A DNA stretch of 64,000 bases from Metabacillus bambusae (GCF_017497975.1 NZ_JAGDEL010000001.1:62001-126000); one strand, 5' to 3'; positions 36,641 to 45,934 are shown, counted from the first letter of the stretch. A program made the numbers and translations. The notes: generated by a model from the letters alone, not told the origin.

Positions 36641-36666
36641 TAAATATTCTATTCGGAGGTAACTTT

Positions 36667-37515
36667 ATGAGCTTTCATGGTCAACCTAATACATTTGTTA
36701 GTGAAGTACATCTTAAAATTAGCAACTTAACACAATCGGTCCAATTTTACACTAATATTATTGGCTTACAAGTTCTTAGTAAATCAGCAAAGATGGCAAG
36801 TCTTACTGCTGATGGAGTAAATACGTTAGTCGTTCTTGAAGAGATTGACAATGCTACTGCTAATACAGGAAGAAAGTCCGGCTTATATCATATCGCTCTC
36901 CTTCTACCAAATCGTCAGCAATTAGCTAATACTCTTTATCATTTGCTTGAGACTCGTTATCCCCTTCAAGGTGCCTCAGATCATCTTGTAAGTGAAGCCA
37001 TCTATTTAGCTGATCCAGATGGAAACGGGATTGAGATCTATGCAGATCGTCCAGAGGAAACATGGAAAAAATATGATGGTACAATCGAGATGGCTACTAA
37101 TCCTCTAAATGCAGAAGATTTATTAGCGCAAAGAGGCACTGAATCATTTGTCGGCTTACCACCCGAAACAATGATGGGGCATATTCACCTACAAGTTTCC
37201 TCCATTAAAGAATCTGAAGAGTTTTATCAGGCACTTGGCTTTCATGCAGTAAATCGCTATGGGCTTCAAGCGTTATTTATTTCTACAGGAGGTTATCACC
37301 ACCATATTGGCTTAAACACATGGAATAGCGCGGGATCTACTGCCCCTTCAGAAAATGAGGTTGGCTTAAAAACTTTCACTGTAAAGTTTCCAAATGAAGA
37401 AACTCGAAATTTGGCCATTAACAATCTAAAAACATTAGGTACTGAAATTACGCAAAGAGAAAACCAAATCTCGACTTTCGATCCATCGAAAAATGTGGTC
37501 CTTCTAGCCATTTAA
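36667..37515 (+). CDS. catE: Two-domain VOC protein, catechol-2,3-dioxygenase CatE-like
   Basis: 282 aa, two VOC halves. Half 1 opens VSEVHLKISNLTQSVQFYTN and includes GLYHIALLLPNR and GNGIEIYADRPEETW. Half 2 opens MMGHIHLQVSSIKESEEFY and includes YHHHIGLNTWNS. Length and these blocks match CatE (YfiE), an iron-dependent extradiol dioxygenase that detoxifies catechols. A related dioxygenase with another substrate is possible. Strong promoter, GGAGG before ATG. The YoxD-like gene follows with its own promoter. Confidence 0.75.
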   Translation: MSFHGQPNTFVSEVHLKISNLTQSVQFYTNIIGLQVLSKSAKMASLTADGVNTLVVLEEIDNATANTGRKSGLYHIALLLPNRQQLANTLYHLLETRYPLQGASDHLVSEAIYLADPDGNGIEIYADRPEETWKKYDGTIEMATNPLNAEDLLAQRGTESFVGLPPETMMGHIHLQVSSIKESEEFYQALGFHAVNRYGLQALFISTGGYHHHIGLNTWNSAGSTAPSENEVGLKTFTVKFPNEETRNLAINNLKTLGTEITQRENQISTFDPSKNVVLLAI

Positions 37516-37581
37516 AAGCAAGAAATGGTAACTATAAATCCTTACTAATAAATCAAGATCTTTGACATATATTTTACGGAT

Positions 37582-37609
37582 TATGTAAGATGAAACCATA
37601 TCTTACATA
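37582..37609 (+). promoter_or_regulatory. 10-bp dyad overlapping yoxD promoter
   Basis: TATGTAAGAT, 8 bases, ATCTTACATA. The left arm overlaps the likely -10 (TAAGAT), which is 18 bases from TTGACA at 37562-37567. A repressor operator is the simplest reading. Confidence 0.6.
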
Positions 37610-37629
37610 CTGAAAGGAGCCCGAATAAA

Positions 37630-38349
37630 ATGGCACAATCATTACAAGAAAAAGTTGCGCTTGTAACAGGGGCTGGAAAAGGCATTGGTCGCGCTACAGC
37701 ACTTGCATTAGCAAAAGAAGGTGTGAATGTTGGACTTATTGCTCGAACTGAAACAGATTTAATGAATGTTGCTAAGGAAATCGAAGCCTATGGTGTGAAA
37801 GTAGCCTATGCAACTGCAGATGTTTCCTCGATGGAACAAGTAGATCAGGCTGTAGCAACTATTAATAGTACACTTGGCACAGTAGATATTCTCATCAATA
37901 ATGCTGGAACTGGAAAATTCGGTAAATTTCTTGAACTTGAACCAGATGAATGGAAACAAATCATTGATACGAACTTAATGGGTGTTTATTATGTAACTCG
38001 TGCAGTTCTTCCACAGTTGATTGATAAAAATGGTGGTGACATCATTATGATCTCCTCTACAGCTGGTCAAAAAGGTGCACCTGTTACTAGTGCATACAGT
38101 GCTTCTAAGTTTGGAGTTCTAGGATTAACAGAATCTTTAGCACTTGAAGTTCGTAAGCATAATATTCGTGTAACTGCCTTAACGCCAAGTACAGTAGCAA
38201 CAGAATTAGCTTATAAGGAAAACTTAACAGATGGCAATCCTGAAAAAGTCATGCAGCCAGAAGATTTAGCAGAATTCATCGTTGCTCAATTAAAATTACA
38301 TCCTCGTATTTTTATTAAGTCAGCTGGCCTTTGGTCGACTAATCCTTAA
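37630..38349 (+). CDS. yoxD: Short-chain dehydrogenase YoxD-like
   Basis: 239 aa SDR. NAD(P) loop [21 protein letters not shown] motif, catalytic Ser-Tyr-Lys in ISSTAGQKG and YSASKF. The ending [16 protein letters not shown] is nearly that of B. subtilis YoxD (238 aa), an FabG-like 3-oxoacyl reductase of unproved substrate. GAAAGGAG lies before ATG. Separate transcript from catE, judged by its own promoter. Confidence 0.82.
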   Translation: MAQSLQEKVALVTGAGKGIGRATALALAKEGVNVGLIARTETDLMNVAKEIEAYGVKVAYATADVSSMEQVDQAVATINSTLGTVDILINNAGTGKFGKFLELEPDEWKQIIDTNLMGVYYVTRAVLPQLIDKNGGDIIMISSTAGQKGAPVTSAYSASKFGVLGLTESLALEVRKHNIRVTALTPSTVATELAYKENLTDGNPEKVMQPEDLAEFIVAQLKLHPRIFIKSAGLWSTNP

Positions 38350-38358
38350 TCCGTGTGT

Positions 38359-38392
38359 AACCAGTATCTCTACAATGAGCTACTGGTTTTTT
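38359..38392 (+). terminator. yoxD terminator
   Basis: AACCAGTA / TACTGGTT with a long loop, then TTTTTT. Confidence 0.75.
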
Positions 38393-38530
38393 ATTAACTC
38401 ATATTTAATCGCTTTTTATAACAAACTAATAAGACCCTCTCCCACTTACCTGCTTTACCATCTATTTACTTTCTTACCTTCCCAATTCGTCCATACACTG
38501 TAACTTTTTCCCTATTTTCAATAAAAGTTG

Positions 38531-38587
38531 TAGACAATGTTCAGAACTTAACATATAATACAATTAACAATTAACATCTTGTTAATT
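38531..38587 (+). promoter_or_regulatory. NAD-operon promoter and probable NrtR operator
   Basis: TAGACA (38531-38536), 17 bases, TATAAT (38554-38559). Just past the predicted start is the dyad AATTAACATCTTGTTAATT (38569-38587, 8-bp perfect arms). It sits between promoter and nrtR, so autorepression by NrtR is the likely role. Confidence 0.7.
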
Positions 38588-38618
38588 AAAATAAGAATGA
38601 TAATAGGAGTGCAGTACC

Positions 38619-39398
38619 ATGTCTAATAAAGAAGCATTAGAACAATATGATCATAAACAATTTCGCACACCAGATGGGTACACTTCTGATATTGCAGTTT
38701 TTACCATTCTCTCTACTAAAATCGGAGAATTTAAGCCGCCCCATATGACTTTAATGTTGATGCTTATTAAAAGAGCTCAATTAAATGCTGAGGGCCACCC
38801 TAACATTGAAGCTGGTAAATGGGCATTACCTGGTGGTTTTGTTCAACCGGATGAATCTGCATTTGAAGCTGCAAAAAGAGAGCTTGAAGAAGAAACAAGC
38901 GTAAATAGCATTCACATTAAGCATTTTGGTGTTTACGACAAACCTGGACGAGATCCTCGTGGTTGGATTATCTCAAATGCACATTATGCTATTGTTCCCG
39001 AGCATGAGCTTTCGAAGCGTAGAGCAAATGATGATGCTGCAGATGTAAAGTTGTTTTCGGTTGATGAAGTGCTGCAGCTTGACTTGGCGTTTGATCATCG
39101 TGAAATAATAGAAGCCGCAATAGCTGTGATTAAACATGATTTACTACAAACACCAGTAGCAAAAAGCTTTTTACAAGATCATTTCACGTATTCTGAATTA
39201 CAAGCGGTATTAAAAACAGTTACAAATGATCCGGCGATTACTAGCGATCAAGCTTTTTCAAGAAAAATTAAGACTCTTCCTTTTATTGAAGAAGTTTCCG
39301 GTCAAAAAACGCAACGAACATCAAAGACCCCTACTCAACTTTATCGATTTGCAGATGAAATGAATATTGTAAGACCGATTTATACTGCAAGATATTAA
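38619..39398 (+). CDS. nrtR: NrtR: Nudix-related regulator of NAD metabolism
   Basis: 259 aa. The N-terminal Nudix domain has a nearly intact Nudix box at residues 73-95 (GFVQPDESAFEAAKRELEEE), where the last Gly is Ser. The C-terminal winged helix (FTYSELQAVLKT, FSRKIKTLPFIEE, TQLYRFADE) is the NrtR type. NrtR represses NAD genes and is released by ADP-ribose. It heads an operon of four NAD salvage genes and has a dyad at its promoter. A catalytic ADP-ribose hydrolase side activity remains possible. Confidence 0.85.
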   Translation: MSNKEALEQYDHKQFRTPDGYTSDIAVFTILSTKIGEFKPPHMTLMLMLIKRAQLNAEGHPNIEAGKWALPGGFVQPDESAFEAAKRELEEETSVNSIHIKHFGVYDKPGRDPRGWIISNAHYAIVPEHELSKRRANDDAADVKLFSVDEVLQLDLAFDHREIIEAAIAVIKHDLLQTPVAKSFLQDHFTYSELQAVLKTVTNDPAITSDQAFSRKIKTLPFIEEVSGQKTQRTSKTPTQLYRFADEMNIVRPIYTARY

Positions 39399-39444
39399 TT
39401 GAAAATGCTTGTAAAGATACTCTATTTTTTAGGAGGAAATTTAA

Positions 39445-39993
39445 ATGAAAAAAGCATTAATTAATATTGACTACACAGTTGATTTTGTAGCTGATCATGG
39501 TGCATTAACATGCGGAAAGCCAGGACAAGAAATTGAAAAAGATATTGTACAAATAACAAACGAATTTATTATTAATGGTGATTTTGTCGTTTTTGCTATT
39601 GATATGCATAATGAAAAAGATACCTTCCACCCAGAGACAAAGTTATTCCCCCCGCACAACATAAAAGGAACGAATGGTCGAAACCTTTTTGGTGAATTAG
39701 AAAATGTATATCAAACACATCAACAGAAGGATCATGTTTATTGGATGGATAAAACACGGTACAGTGCTTTTGCAGGCACTGATCTTGAACTTAAACTTAG
39801 AGAACGCGGAATTACAGACCTTCATTTAGTGGGTGTTTGCACTGATATTTGTGTATTGCATACAGCAATTGACGCTTTTAACAAAGGATTTAACATTACA
39901 GTCCATAAAAAAGCAGTAGCAAGCTTTAACGCGCAAGGCCATGATTGGGCTTTGAATCACTTTAAAGCATGTATTAATGCTACAGTTATCTAA
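39445..39993 (+). CDS. pncA: Nicotinamidase, isochorismatase family
   Basis: 182 aa. Hydrolyses nicotinamide to nicotinate. Catalytic Asp9 (LINIDYTVDF), Lys near TRYSAF and the nucleophile Cys in GVCTDICVLHTAIDA are present; metal ligands are likely in IDMHNEKDTFHPE. GGAGG before ATG. It lies 46 bases after nrtR, and its product feeds PncB. Confidence 0.9.
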   Translation: MKKALINIDYTVDFVADHGALTCGKPGQEIEKDIVQITNEFIINGDFVVFAIDMHNEKDTFHPETKLFPPHNIKGTNGRNLFGELENVYQTHQQKDHVYWMDKTRYSAFAGTDLELKLRERGITDLHLVGVCTDICVLHTAIDAFNKGFNITVHKKAVASFNAQGHDWALNHFKACINATVI

Positions 39994-40045
39994 GAATACA
40001 ATGATTTTTACATGAAAATAGATCTTTTTACTGGAGGATATGACG

Positions 40046-41527
40046 ATGAATAACAACTATAGTGATGATAGCTTAGCTCTTCACACAGATCTTTACCAAA
40101 TAAATATGACTGAATCTTATTGGGAAGATAATATCCACAATCGAAAAGCTGTATTTGAAGTATATTTTCGTAAGCTTCCCTTTGGTAATGGCTATGCCGT
40201 TTTTGCAGGACTTGAAAGAATCATTCAATATCTAGAGGCTTTCCACTTCAGCGAAACTGATATTGCTTATTTACGTGATGAATTAGAGTACGAGGATGAC
40301 TTTTTGACATATTTGAAGGATCTTCGCTTCACTGGAAATGTCTATTCAGTCGTTGAAGGTGAGATGGTATTTGGGAATGAACCAATTATTCGTATCGAAG
40401 CTCCTTTAGCAGAGGCACAATTAATTGAAACTGCTATCCTAAACATTGTAAATTACCAAACCTTAATTGCGACAAAAGCAGCCCGAATAAAACAAGTTGC
40501 TGGTGAAGACACAGTGATGGAATTCGGAACGAGACGTGCTCATGAATTGGACGCTGCGATCTGGGGAACAAGAGCTGCTTTTATCGGTGGATTTGATGCC
40601 ACTTCAAATGTTAGAGCAGGAAAATTGTTTGGAATTCCTGTATCTGGGACCCACGCACATTCTTTCATTCAAGCTTATAAAGATGAATATATTGCCTTTC
40701 ATAAGTATGCACGTCGCCATAAAGATTGCGTTTTTCTTGTTGACACTTACGATACATTAAAATCAGGTGTACCAAATGCAATAAAAGTTGCAAAGGAATT
40801 AGGAGACAAAATTTCATTTAAAGGAATTCGCCTTGATAGCGGAGATTTAGCTTACTTATCCAAGGAAGCAAGAAAAATGCTTGATCAAGCAGGGTTTCAT
40901 GATACAAAAATAGTTGCTTCTAATGATTTAGATGAAGAAACAATAATGAACCTAAAATCTCAAGGAGCAAAAATTGATATTTGGGGAATAGGGACAAAAC
41001 TAATTACTGCTTTTGACCAACCGGCGTTAGGTGCGGTCTATAAACTAGTGGCAATTGAAGATGAAGATGGAGAAATGATTGATACAATCAAAATTAGCGG
41101 CAACCCAGAAAAGGTATCAACCCCAGGTTTAAAGAAAGTCTATCGAATCATCAATCGATTAAACAATAAATCCGAAGGGGACTACATTACCCTTCATAAT
41201 GAACAACCTGAAAAGGAACAAAAGATTAAAATGTTTCATCCTATTCATACATTCATTAGCAAATTTGTCACGAACTTTGAAGCAAAAGAACTTCACCAGA
41301 AAATTTTCATAGATGGAAAGCTCGTATATGACACACCAACATTGATACAAATGCAGACGTATACGATGGAAAATTTACAATTATTGTGGGATGAATATAA
41401 ACGAGCATTACATCCTGAAGAATATCCAGTTGACTTAAGCCAAGCGTGCTGGGAAAACAAAATGAAAAATATTGAAGAAGTTAAACAAAAGGTTTCAGAA
41501 ATGATATCAGATAGTTCAAATTCATAA
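40046..41527 (+). CDS. pncB: Nicotinate phosphoribosyltransferase
   Basis: 493 aa. Makes nicotinate mononucleotide from nicotinate, PRPP and ATP. Typical N-terminus LHTDLYQINMTESYW; FGTRRAHELDAAIWG; phosphoribosyl region ISFKGIRLDSGDLAYLSKEA; GIGTKLITAFD. ATG 40046 is chosen over 40040, as GGAGG is 8 bases away. Confidence 0.94.
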   Translation: MNNNYSDDSLALHTDLYQINMTESYWEDNIHNRKAVFEVYFRKLPFGNGYAVFAGLERIIQYLEAFHFSETDIAYLRDELEYEDDFLTYLKDLRFTGNVYSVVEGEMVFGNEPIIRIEAPLAEAQLIETAILNIVNYQTLIATKAARIKQVAGEDTVMEFGTRRAHELDAAIWGTRAAFIGGFDATSNVRAGKLFGIPVSGTHAHSFIQAYKDEYIAFHKYARRHKDCVFLVDTYDTLKSGVPNAIKVAKELGDKISFKGIRLDSGDLAYLSKEARKMLDQAGFHDTKIVASNDLDEETIMNLKSQGAKIDIWGIGTKLITAFDQPALGAVYKLVAIEDEDGEMIDTIKISGNPEKVSTPGLKKVYRIINRLNNKSEGDYITLHNEQPEKEQKIKMFHPIHTFISKFVTNFEAKELHQKIFIDGKLVYDTPTLIQMQTYTMENLQLLWDEYKRALHPEEYPVDLSQACWENKMKNIEEVKQKVSEMISDSSNS

Positions 41528-41634
41528 TAGATCCCCCCTCTTATTTAATAATATTACTTGGAACATAAAGCTACCCATACTTGTTCTAGTTTTTTGGTCT
41601 AACGGTTTTCATTATGAATCTCTGGAGGATAACG

Positions 41635-42249
41635 ATGGGAAAAATCGGGATTTATGGATCATCCTTTGACCCTGTTACAAATGTACATCTTTGGACTGCA
41701 AATACAATTCGACATCGCTGCAAGCTTGATAAAGTCATCTTCTTGCCATGTTCTAGTAAGCGGAAAGATAAACAGATGCAAACAGACGACAGTCACCGCC
41801 TGAATATGCTTCAGCTGGCAATCGAAAATAATGATACATTCATAGCTGATGATTACGAAATGACTCAAAATGCTTGGAATATTTCAACTTACGAAACATT
41901 AAAGTATTTTAAAAACAAATATAAAAATGATACGATATATTTTATTATGGGTGCTGATCTATTAATCGATATCGGAAAAGGAAAATGGGGAAACTCAAGT
42001 ACGCTTGTACAAGAAAACAAGTTTATCGTAATGGCAAGAGATGGTATAAACATGTTAAAAGCGATTAGCAGTTCACCTATATTAAGAAATCATGATGATG
42101 GTGAAACATTTCATTTAATCGATAAAGGTCTAGCTATGGAAATTAGCTCAACCTATATTAGAGAAGAGTTTTCCCTAGGTGGAGATCCTCGCTATCTTTT
42201 ACCTGAAGTATGTTACAAATATATTAATGAACATTCATTATATCGGTAG
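41635..42249 (+). CDS. nadD: Nicotinate-nucleotide adenylyltransferase, divergent second type
   Basis: 204 aa nucleotidyltransferase. Start IGIYGSSFDPVTNVHLWTAN and the C-terminal motif ISSTYIREEF fit NadD. The usual HxGH reads Thr15-Asn-Val-His18, so both the first His and the Gly are replaced. A housekeeping nadD normally sits beside yqeK elsewhere, so this is likely a paralogue serving the salvage operon. GGAGG is 6 bases before ATG 41635. Preceded by a 107-base gap after pncB. Confidence 0.8.
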   Translation: MGKIGIYGSSFDPVTNVHLWTANTIRHRCKLDKVIFLPCSSKRKDKQMQTDDSHRLNMLQLAIENNDTFIADDYEMTQNAWNISTYETLKYFKNKYKNDTIYFIMGADLLIDIGKGKWGNSSTLVQENKFIVMARDGINMLKAISSSPILRNHDDGETFHLIDKGLAMEISSTYIREEFSLGGDPRYLLPEVCYKYINEHSLYR

Positions 42250-42261
42250 GAGGAATGAAAA

Positions 42262-43080
42262 ATGAGTATACAAAAGCAAATTATGAGTGATTTACATGTA
42301 AAAGAAACAATCAATCCTAAAGAAGAAATCCAAGCTCGTATTGCATTTTTAAAAGATTACGTAAAGAAAACAGGAGCAAAGGGCTTCGTACTTGGAATTA
42401 GTGGTGGCCAAGACTCTTCCCTATCTGGTCGCCTTGCACAGCTTGCAGTAGAAGAACTACGAAATGAAGGCTATGAGGCTAAATTTATCGCTGTTCGTCT
42501 TCCATATGGTGTTCAAAAAGATGAAGATGATGCACAGCTAGCATTATCATTTATTCAGCCTGATGAAAGTATTGCTTTTGATATTTCTAGTACTGTTGAT
42601 ACATTTGCCCAAAACTATCATGGTACAACAGGTGAACCTCTCACTGACTTTAATAAAGGCAATGTAAAAGCGCGAGCACGCATGGTTACACAATATGCGA
42701 TTGGCGGACAAAAAGGCTTATTAGTCATTGGCACAGACCATGCAGCTGAAGCTGTAACTGGATTTTTCACAAAATACGGAGATGGTGGAGCAGACCTTCT
42801 ACCACTTACTGGATTAACAAAACGTCAAGGTAAAAGCTTATTACAGGAATTAGATGCACCAGAACGTTTATATCTTAAAACACCAACTGCGGATTTACTT
42901 GATAACACCCCACTGCAAGCAGATGAAACTGAGCTTGGCATTACGTATGATCAACTAGACGACTATTTAGAAGGAAAACAAGTTGATCAAGAAATCGCTG
43001 AAAAAATTGAAAAACGCTATCTTTTTTCTCAGCACAAGCGTGAACTACCTGCTACTATGTTTGATGCATGGTGGAAATAA
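42262..43080 (+). CDS. nadE: Ammonia-dependent NAD+ synthetase
   Basis: 272 aa, amidating deamido-NAD. ATP pyrophosphatase loop [10 protein letters not shown] at residues 44-53; [20 protein letters not shown] binds the substrate; the end [11 protein letters not shown] is typical. Length matches B. subtilis NadE. GGAGG before ATG, 12 bases after nadD. No glutaminase domain, so ammonia is the donor. Confidence 0.95.
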   Translation: MSIQKQIMSDLHVKETINPKEEIQARIAFLKDYVKKTGAKGFVLGISGGQDSSLSGRLAQLAVEELRNEGYEAKFIAVRLPYGVQKDEDDAQLALSFIQPDESIAFDISSTVDTFAQNYHGTTGEPLTDFNKGNVKARARMVTQYAIGGQKGLLVIGTDHAAEAVTGFFTKYGDGGADLLPLTGLTKRQGKSLLQELDAPERLYLKTPTADLLDNTPLQADETELGITYDQLDDYLEGKQVDQEIAEKIEKRYLFSQHKRELPATMFDAWWK

Positions 43081-43452
43081 GAATCAATAAAGATAGCCCT
43101 GATTAGTTCATATGAACAATGAATCTGATTGGGGTTCTTTTTATTTCTCTATTTGGGGTAGCAAAGGGAATTTGAAAATTCACAACGTTAAGGGTACAAA
43201 CTTAGTTATATTAAGGGTTATAAGACTTGTATCAATAGGGTTTTAATCTATTAATTATTAATTATTATTTCACTTGAATTTATTCAAGAGGTTTTAAAAA
43301 ATAAGTGCAAACGGAGTAACTCATTCCCCAAATACAGGAAACCTTATTCTCTTTTATATTGTTAAGGAATCTACAGACCACGATAATCACTATAAAATAC
43401 AAATCATACAATTTTTAAAAGAAAACACCTTAGACTAATTCAAGTAGTTTTG
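43081..43452. other. Intergenic stretch after nadE
   Basis: Holds a weak hairpin near 43097-43140 (CCCTGATT / AATC...GGGG then TTTTT), which may end the NAD operon. The rest shows no supported gene. Confidence 0.4.
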
Positions 43453-43623
43453 TTATGCACTTTTAACCTTGCTATAGAAATGCGACCGATCGTAATGTTT
43501 AATGTTAAACTCCCTTTCTTGTTTTTCACAAGATGAAAGTAGAAACCATTGAATATTAAAGACAGACTCGTAGAGACAGAATGGTAATTTGTTTTGCTTA
43601 ATGTTATTTTTCAGACTTTTCAT
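43453..43623 (-). CDS. 56-aa hypothetical, coupled to upstream gene
   Basis: Starts MKSLKNNIKQNKLPFCLYES; basic, two cysteines, no clear domain. Its ATG lies within the last codons of the next upstream gene (20-base overlap), with GAGGTG 4 bases before it. Coupling supports it, but no homologue is recognised. Confidence 0.35.
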   Translation of the reverse strand: MKSLKNNIKQNKLPFCLYESVFNIQWFLLSSCEKQEREFNIKHYDRSHFYSKVKSA

Positions 43624-43837
43624 CAACACCTCTTCTTTTATGCTTTTCATTAATAATTTTTTTGTTAAGTATCCTAACTTCACCGACCATCAATAGCCTC
43701 ATATCTTCTACAATGTATTTAGCCAACTCTTCATCAGTTATATCATCTCCATCAATATCTAGACGAAATTCTTGCCCTTGAATTCCACCGCCATTCGTAA
43801 ACTCAATTTCAAAATCGAATTGAACTCGTTTATCCAT
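43604..43837 (-). CDS. 77-aa acidic hypothetical protein
   Basis: MDKRVQFDFEIEFTNGGGIQ, then GQEFRLDIDGDDITDEELAK and VGEVRILNKKI. Pattern of a small beta-rich fold with an acidic turn; I recall similar short Bacillus proteins without a known role. GGTGG is 7 bases before ATG. It lies upstream of the 56-aa gene. Confidence 0.6.
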   Translation of the reverse strand: MDKRVQFDFEIEFTNGGGIQGQEFRLDIDGDDITDEELAKYIVEDMRLLMVGEVRILNKKIINEKHKRRGVDEKSEK

Positions 43838-43953
43838 ACAGAATCCACCTTAACTTTTATTATAGCGTTCCCCTTATACTATTCTTGTTAAAAAAGACAA
43901 ATACCTTCCTGAACTAAACTTCCAAAAGACTATTTGTGTCAATTATTTTAATT

Positions 43954-43982
43954 AAAAAGGCACTTACCTTTTAGTGCCTTTT
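43954..43982 (-). terminator. Terminator of capA-like gene
   Basis: AAAAGGCACT / AGTGCCTTTT followed by TAATT on the minus strand. Confidence 0.8.
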
Positions 43983-44037
43983 AGCAAAGCTGGTTTAAAA
44001 ATTCAATTATTTTTTTAAAGTCCACTCTTTTTAATTA

Positions 44038-45201
44038 CTAAAATGAGAACTTTAAATCTGGCATCCATTGCTTCATATGATTTATTATTTTTTTATATAC
44101 TGCTTCTTTGCCTGCCACCTGTTTAAGAGGTGAAACAACATAATCTTCACCAACAAAAGTCGGAATAAAAGAAGGGTCTTTTAACTTAACCACTTTTTCA
44201 CCATTTATATCTACCTTCACAACTTTAATCTGCATAATTCCGCCGATATCTTTATAGTCCCCTTTTTGACCAGATAAGAAATTACCTAGTGAGTAAGCGA
44301 CAAATGAACATTTTCCGTCTGCCCTTTCAATCCATTCCATCGGCTGCAGTACGTGAGGATGATGCCCAATAATAATATCGGCACCGGCATTTGCGGTTTG
44401 ACGTGCTAATTTCTTCTGTTCAACATTTGGTAACCTTTGATATTCTTTCCCAAAATGAAGACTGACAACAACGACGTCAGATAACTCTTTTGCTTCTAAA
44501 ATCTCTTGTTCGATCTTCTCCTCATCTATTAAGTTTACTAAATACGGCTTATTCTTTGGTACTGAAATACCGTTCGTACCATACGTATAAGCTAAAAATG
44601 AGAATATAATACCGTTCCTTTCCAACGTTCTAATTTTCATTCTATCTTTAGATGAGACGTAAGAACCTATATAAGGCATACTGATCTTATTCCAGTGGTC
44701 AATGGCATTTCGGATCGCCTCTTCCCCACGATCTAACGTATGATTATTTGCTAATGTCACAACATCAACACCACTTTCTTTTAACGCATCCCCCACTTCA
44801 TGTGGACTGTTGAATGAAGGGTATGATGAAAGACCTATCCCTACACCGCCTATCATCGTTTCTTGGTTAGCAATACTAATATCTGCTTCACCTAAATAGG
44901 CTTGGACCGGTGTAAGCAAAGGCATAAAATCATACTGTCCGTTTCCGACATGTGCTGGATTGTATACTCGATCATGAATGAGCACGTCACCGACGGCAGA
45001 TAATGTAGCCGTCGAAGTTATAACAGTAGACTGATTTCCAGGCTCTTCTGAGGTTTCCGTATTAATTTCCTCTCCTGAACCTGTAACCTTATCCTGAATA
45101 GAAGAAAATTGTGGCTCCATATATTTTTTCTGCACGAAATAATAACTTGAGACTACTAAAATAAGAGTTAATAATGAAAAATAAAATAATAGCCTTCTCA
45201 T
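44038..45201 (-). CDS. CapA-family protein (YwtB/PgsA-like)
   Basis: 387 aa. N-terminal membrane anchor at residues 5-24, then a Thr/Ser-rich linker to residue 65, then a calcineurin-like metallophosphatase fold of the CapA type: SAVGDVLIHDRVY, ANQETMIGG, TLANNHTLDRGE, VVVSLHFGKEY, IIIGHHPHVLQPME. CapA proteins take part in poly-gamma-glutamate or capsule production, but capB and capC are absent here, so the role is open. ATG 45201. Confidence 0.82.
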   Translation of the reverse strand: MRRLLFYFSLLTLILVVSSYYFVQKKYMEPQFSSIQDKVTGSGEEINTETSEEPGNQSTVITSTATLSAVGDVLIHDRVYNPAHVGNGQYDFMPLLTPVQAYLGEADISIANQETMIGGVGIGLSSYPSFNSPHEVGDALKESGVDVVTLANNHTLDRGEEAIRNAIDHWNKISMPYIGSYVSSKDRMKIRTLERNGIIFSFLAYTYGTNGISVPKNKPYLVNLIDEEKIEQEILEAKELSDVVVVSLHFGKEYQRLPNVEQKKLARQTANAGADIIIGHHPHVLQPMEWIERADGKCSFVAYSLGNFLSGQKGDYKDIGGIMQIKVVKVDINGEKVVKLKDPSFIPTFVGEDYVVSPLKQVAGKEAVYKKIINHMKQWMPDLKFSF

Positions 45202-45277
45202 CAAAATTCTTCCTTTTTTATTTAATTCTTTTTAGGATGTCCTACATTTAGAATTAGCATGCTATCCCTATATTTTC

Positions 45278-45569
45278 CTAATGAAATGAATTACAACTTA
45301 AGAAGACTTCTTCTCCCGAATCTACCGTAATAACCTCAATATCAATGACTGTATACTCTCCATCCTCGTTCTTTTCTATATATGAATTTTCCTTATACTT
45401 AACAGAAAGGAAATTCATATATCATTGGATCATTACAATGTCTATATATTTCAGGTTATGCAAGAATATTAGCCATAACATGATATTCCGGATCATTTTT
45501 TGCTTTTCGGAAAACCATATTCACCATATGATTATTATTTGTCTCATGAAATTCATTTATAAAGTACAT
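45278..45569 (-). pseudogene. Decayed small gene (in-frame stop plus frameshift)
   Basis: Has a strong ribosome site (AGGAGG, 7 bases to ATG 45569) and opens MYFINEFHETNNNHMVNMV. After about 36 codons it meets an in-frame TAA; the same frame then continues PEIYRHCNDPMIYEFPF. A shift of one base continues it as LSVKYKENSYIEKNEDGEYT to SCNSFH. The pieces together resemble a small Bacillus cytoplasmic protein group (DUF2538/DUF6075-like) by pattern. Confidence 0.6.
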
Positions 45570-45833
45570 TATGTTGCCTCCTATTAATTTTCATAACAAC
45601 CTTAAACTCAGTAACGGAAATTGAAACAAGTGAGGAATTTTATATTACCAATCCAGAAAAAACTGATGGGGAAAGCTTTACAGTCGAAGTTTATGCAATT
45701 CCTTAATGCTACTTATGATCGCTTAACGTTGTTCATCCGCATTTTACTGACTGGACCTCTTTTTTACAAAAAAAGTAATATTTGATGATATCTATGTTAA
45801 GCTTATTTTAATAGGATTGAAGGAGGCGTTTCT

Positions 45834-45887
45834 ATGGTTAGCAAATTGAAAACGCTTCGGGCAAATTTTGTTGGGGATTACATATAA
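45834..45887 (+). CDS. 17-codon leader peptide of APH-family gene
   Basis: MVSKLKTLRANFVGDYI, with AAGGAGG 7 bases before ATG, far stronger than the site of the downstream gene. It ends 47 bases before the kinase ATG. Its codons 14-15 (GGG GAT) can pair with the sequence that hides the kinase ribosome site. Confidence 0.55.
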   Translation: MVSKLKTLRANFVGDYI

Positions 45888-45930
45888 TTGCCCTATAAAC
45901 TCTGTTTCCCCTATTTTTGAAAGGTGGAAA
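45859..45930 (+). promoter_or_regulatory. Possible translational attenuator of APH-family gene
   Basis: TTTCCCC (45905-45911) pairs with GGTGGAAA (45923-45930, one bulged T), covering the ribosome site GGTGG. TCCCC can instead pair with GGGGA (45873-45877) in the leader. GGGCAA (45859-45864) pairs with TTGCCC (45888-45893). Stems are short, so this is weaker than the case at 1043. Confidence 0.45.
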
Positions 45931-45934
45931 TTTA

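Noticed and set aside
43300-43437. 44-codon open stretch after nadE ending FLKENTLD then TAA
   Set aside because: No start codon or ribosome site and no recognised family.
45563-45706. Protein-like open stretch on the + strand ending SFTVEVYAIP then TAA
   Set aside because: No start codon with a ribosome site. It partly overlaps the start of the decayed minus-strand gene. It could be a gene remnant, but this cannot be supported.
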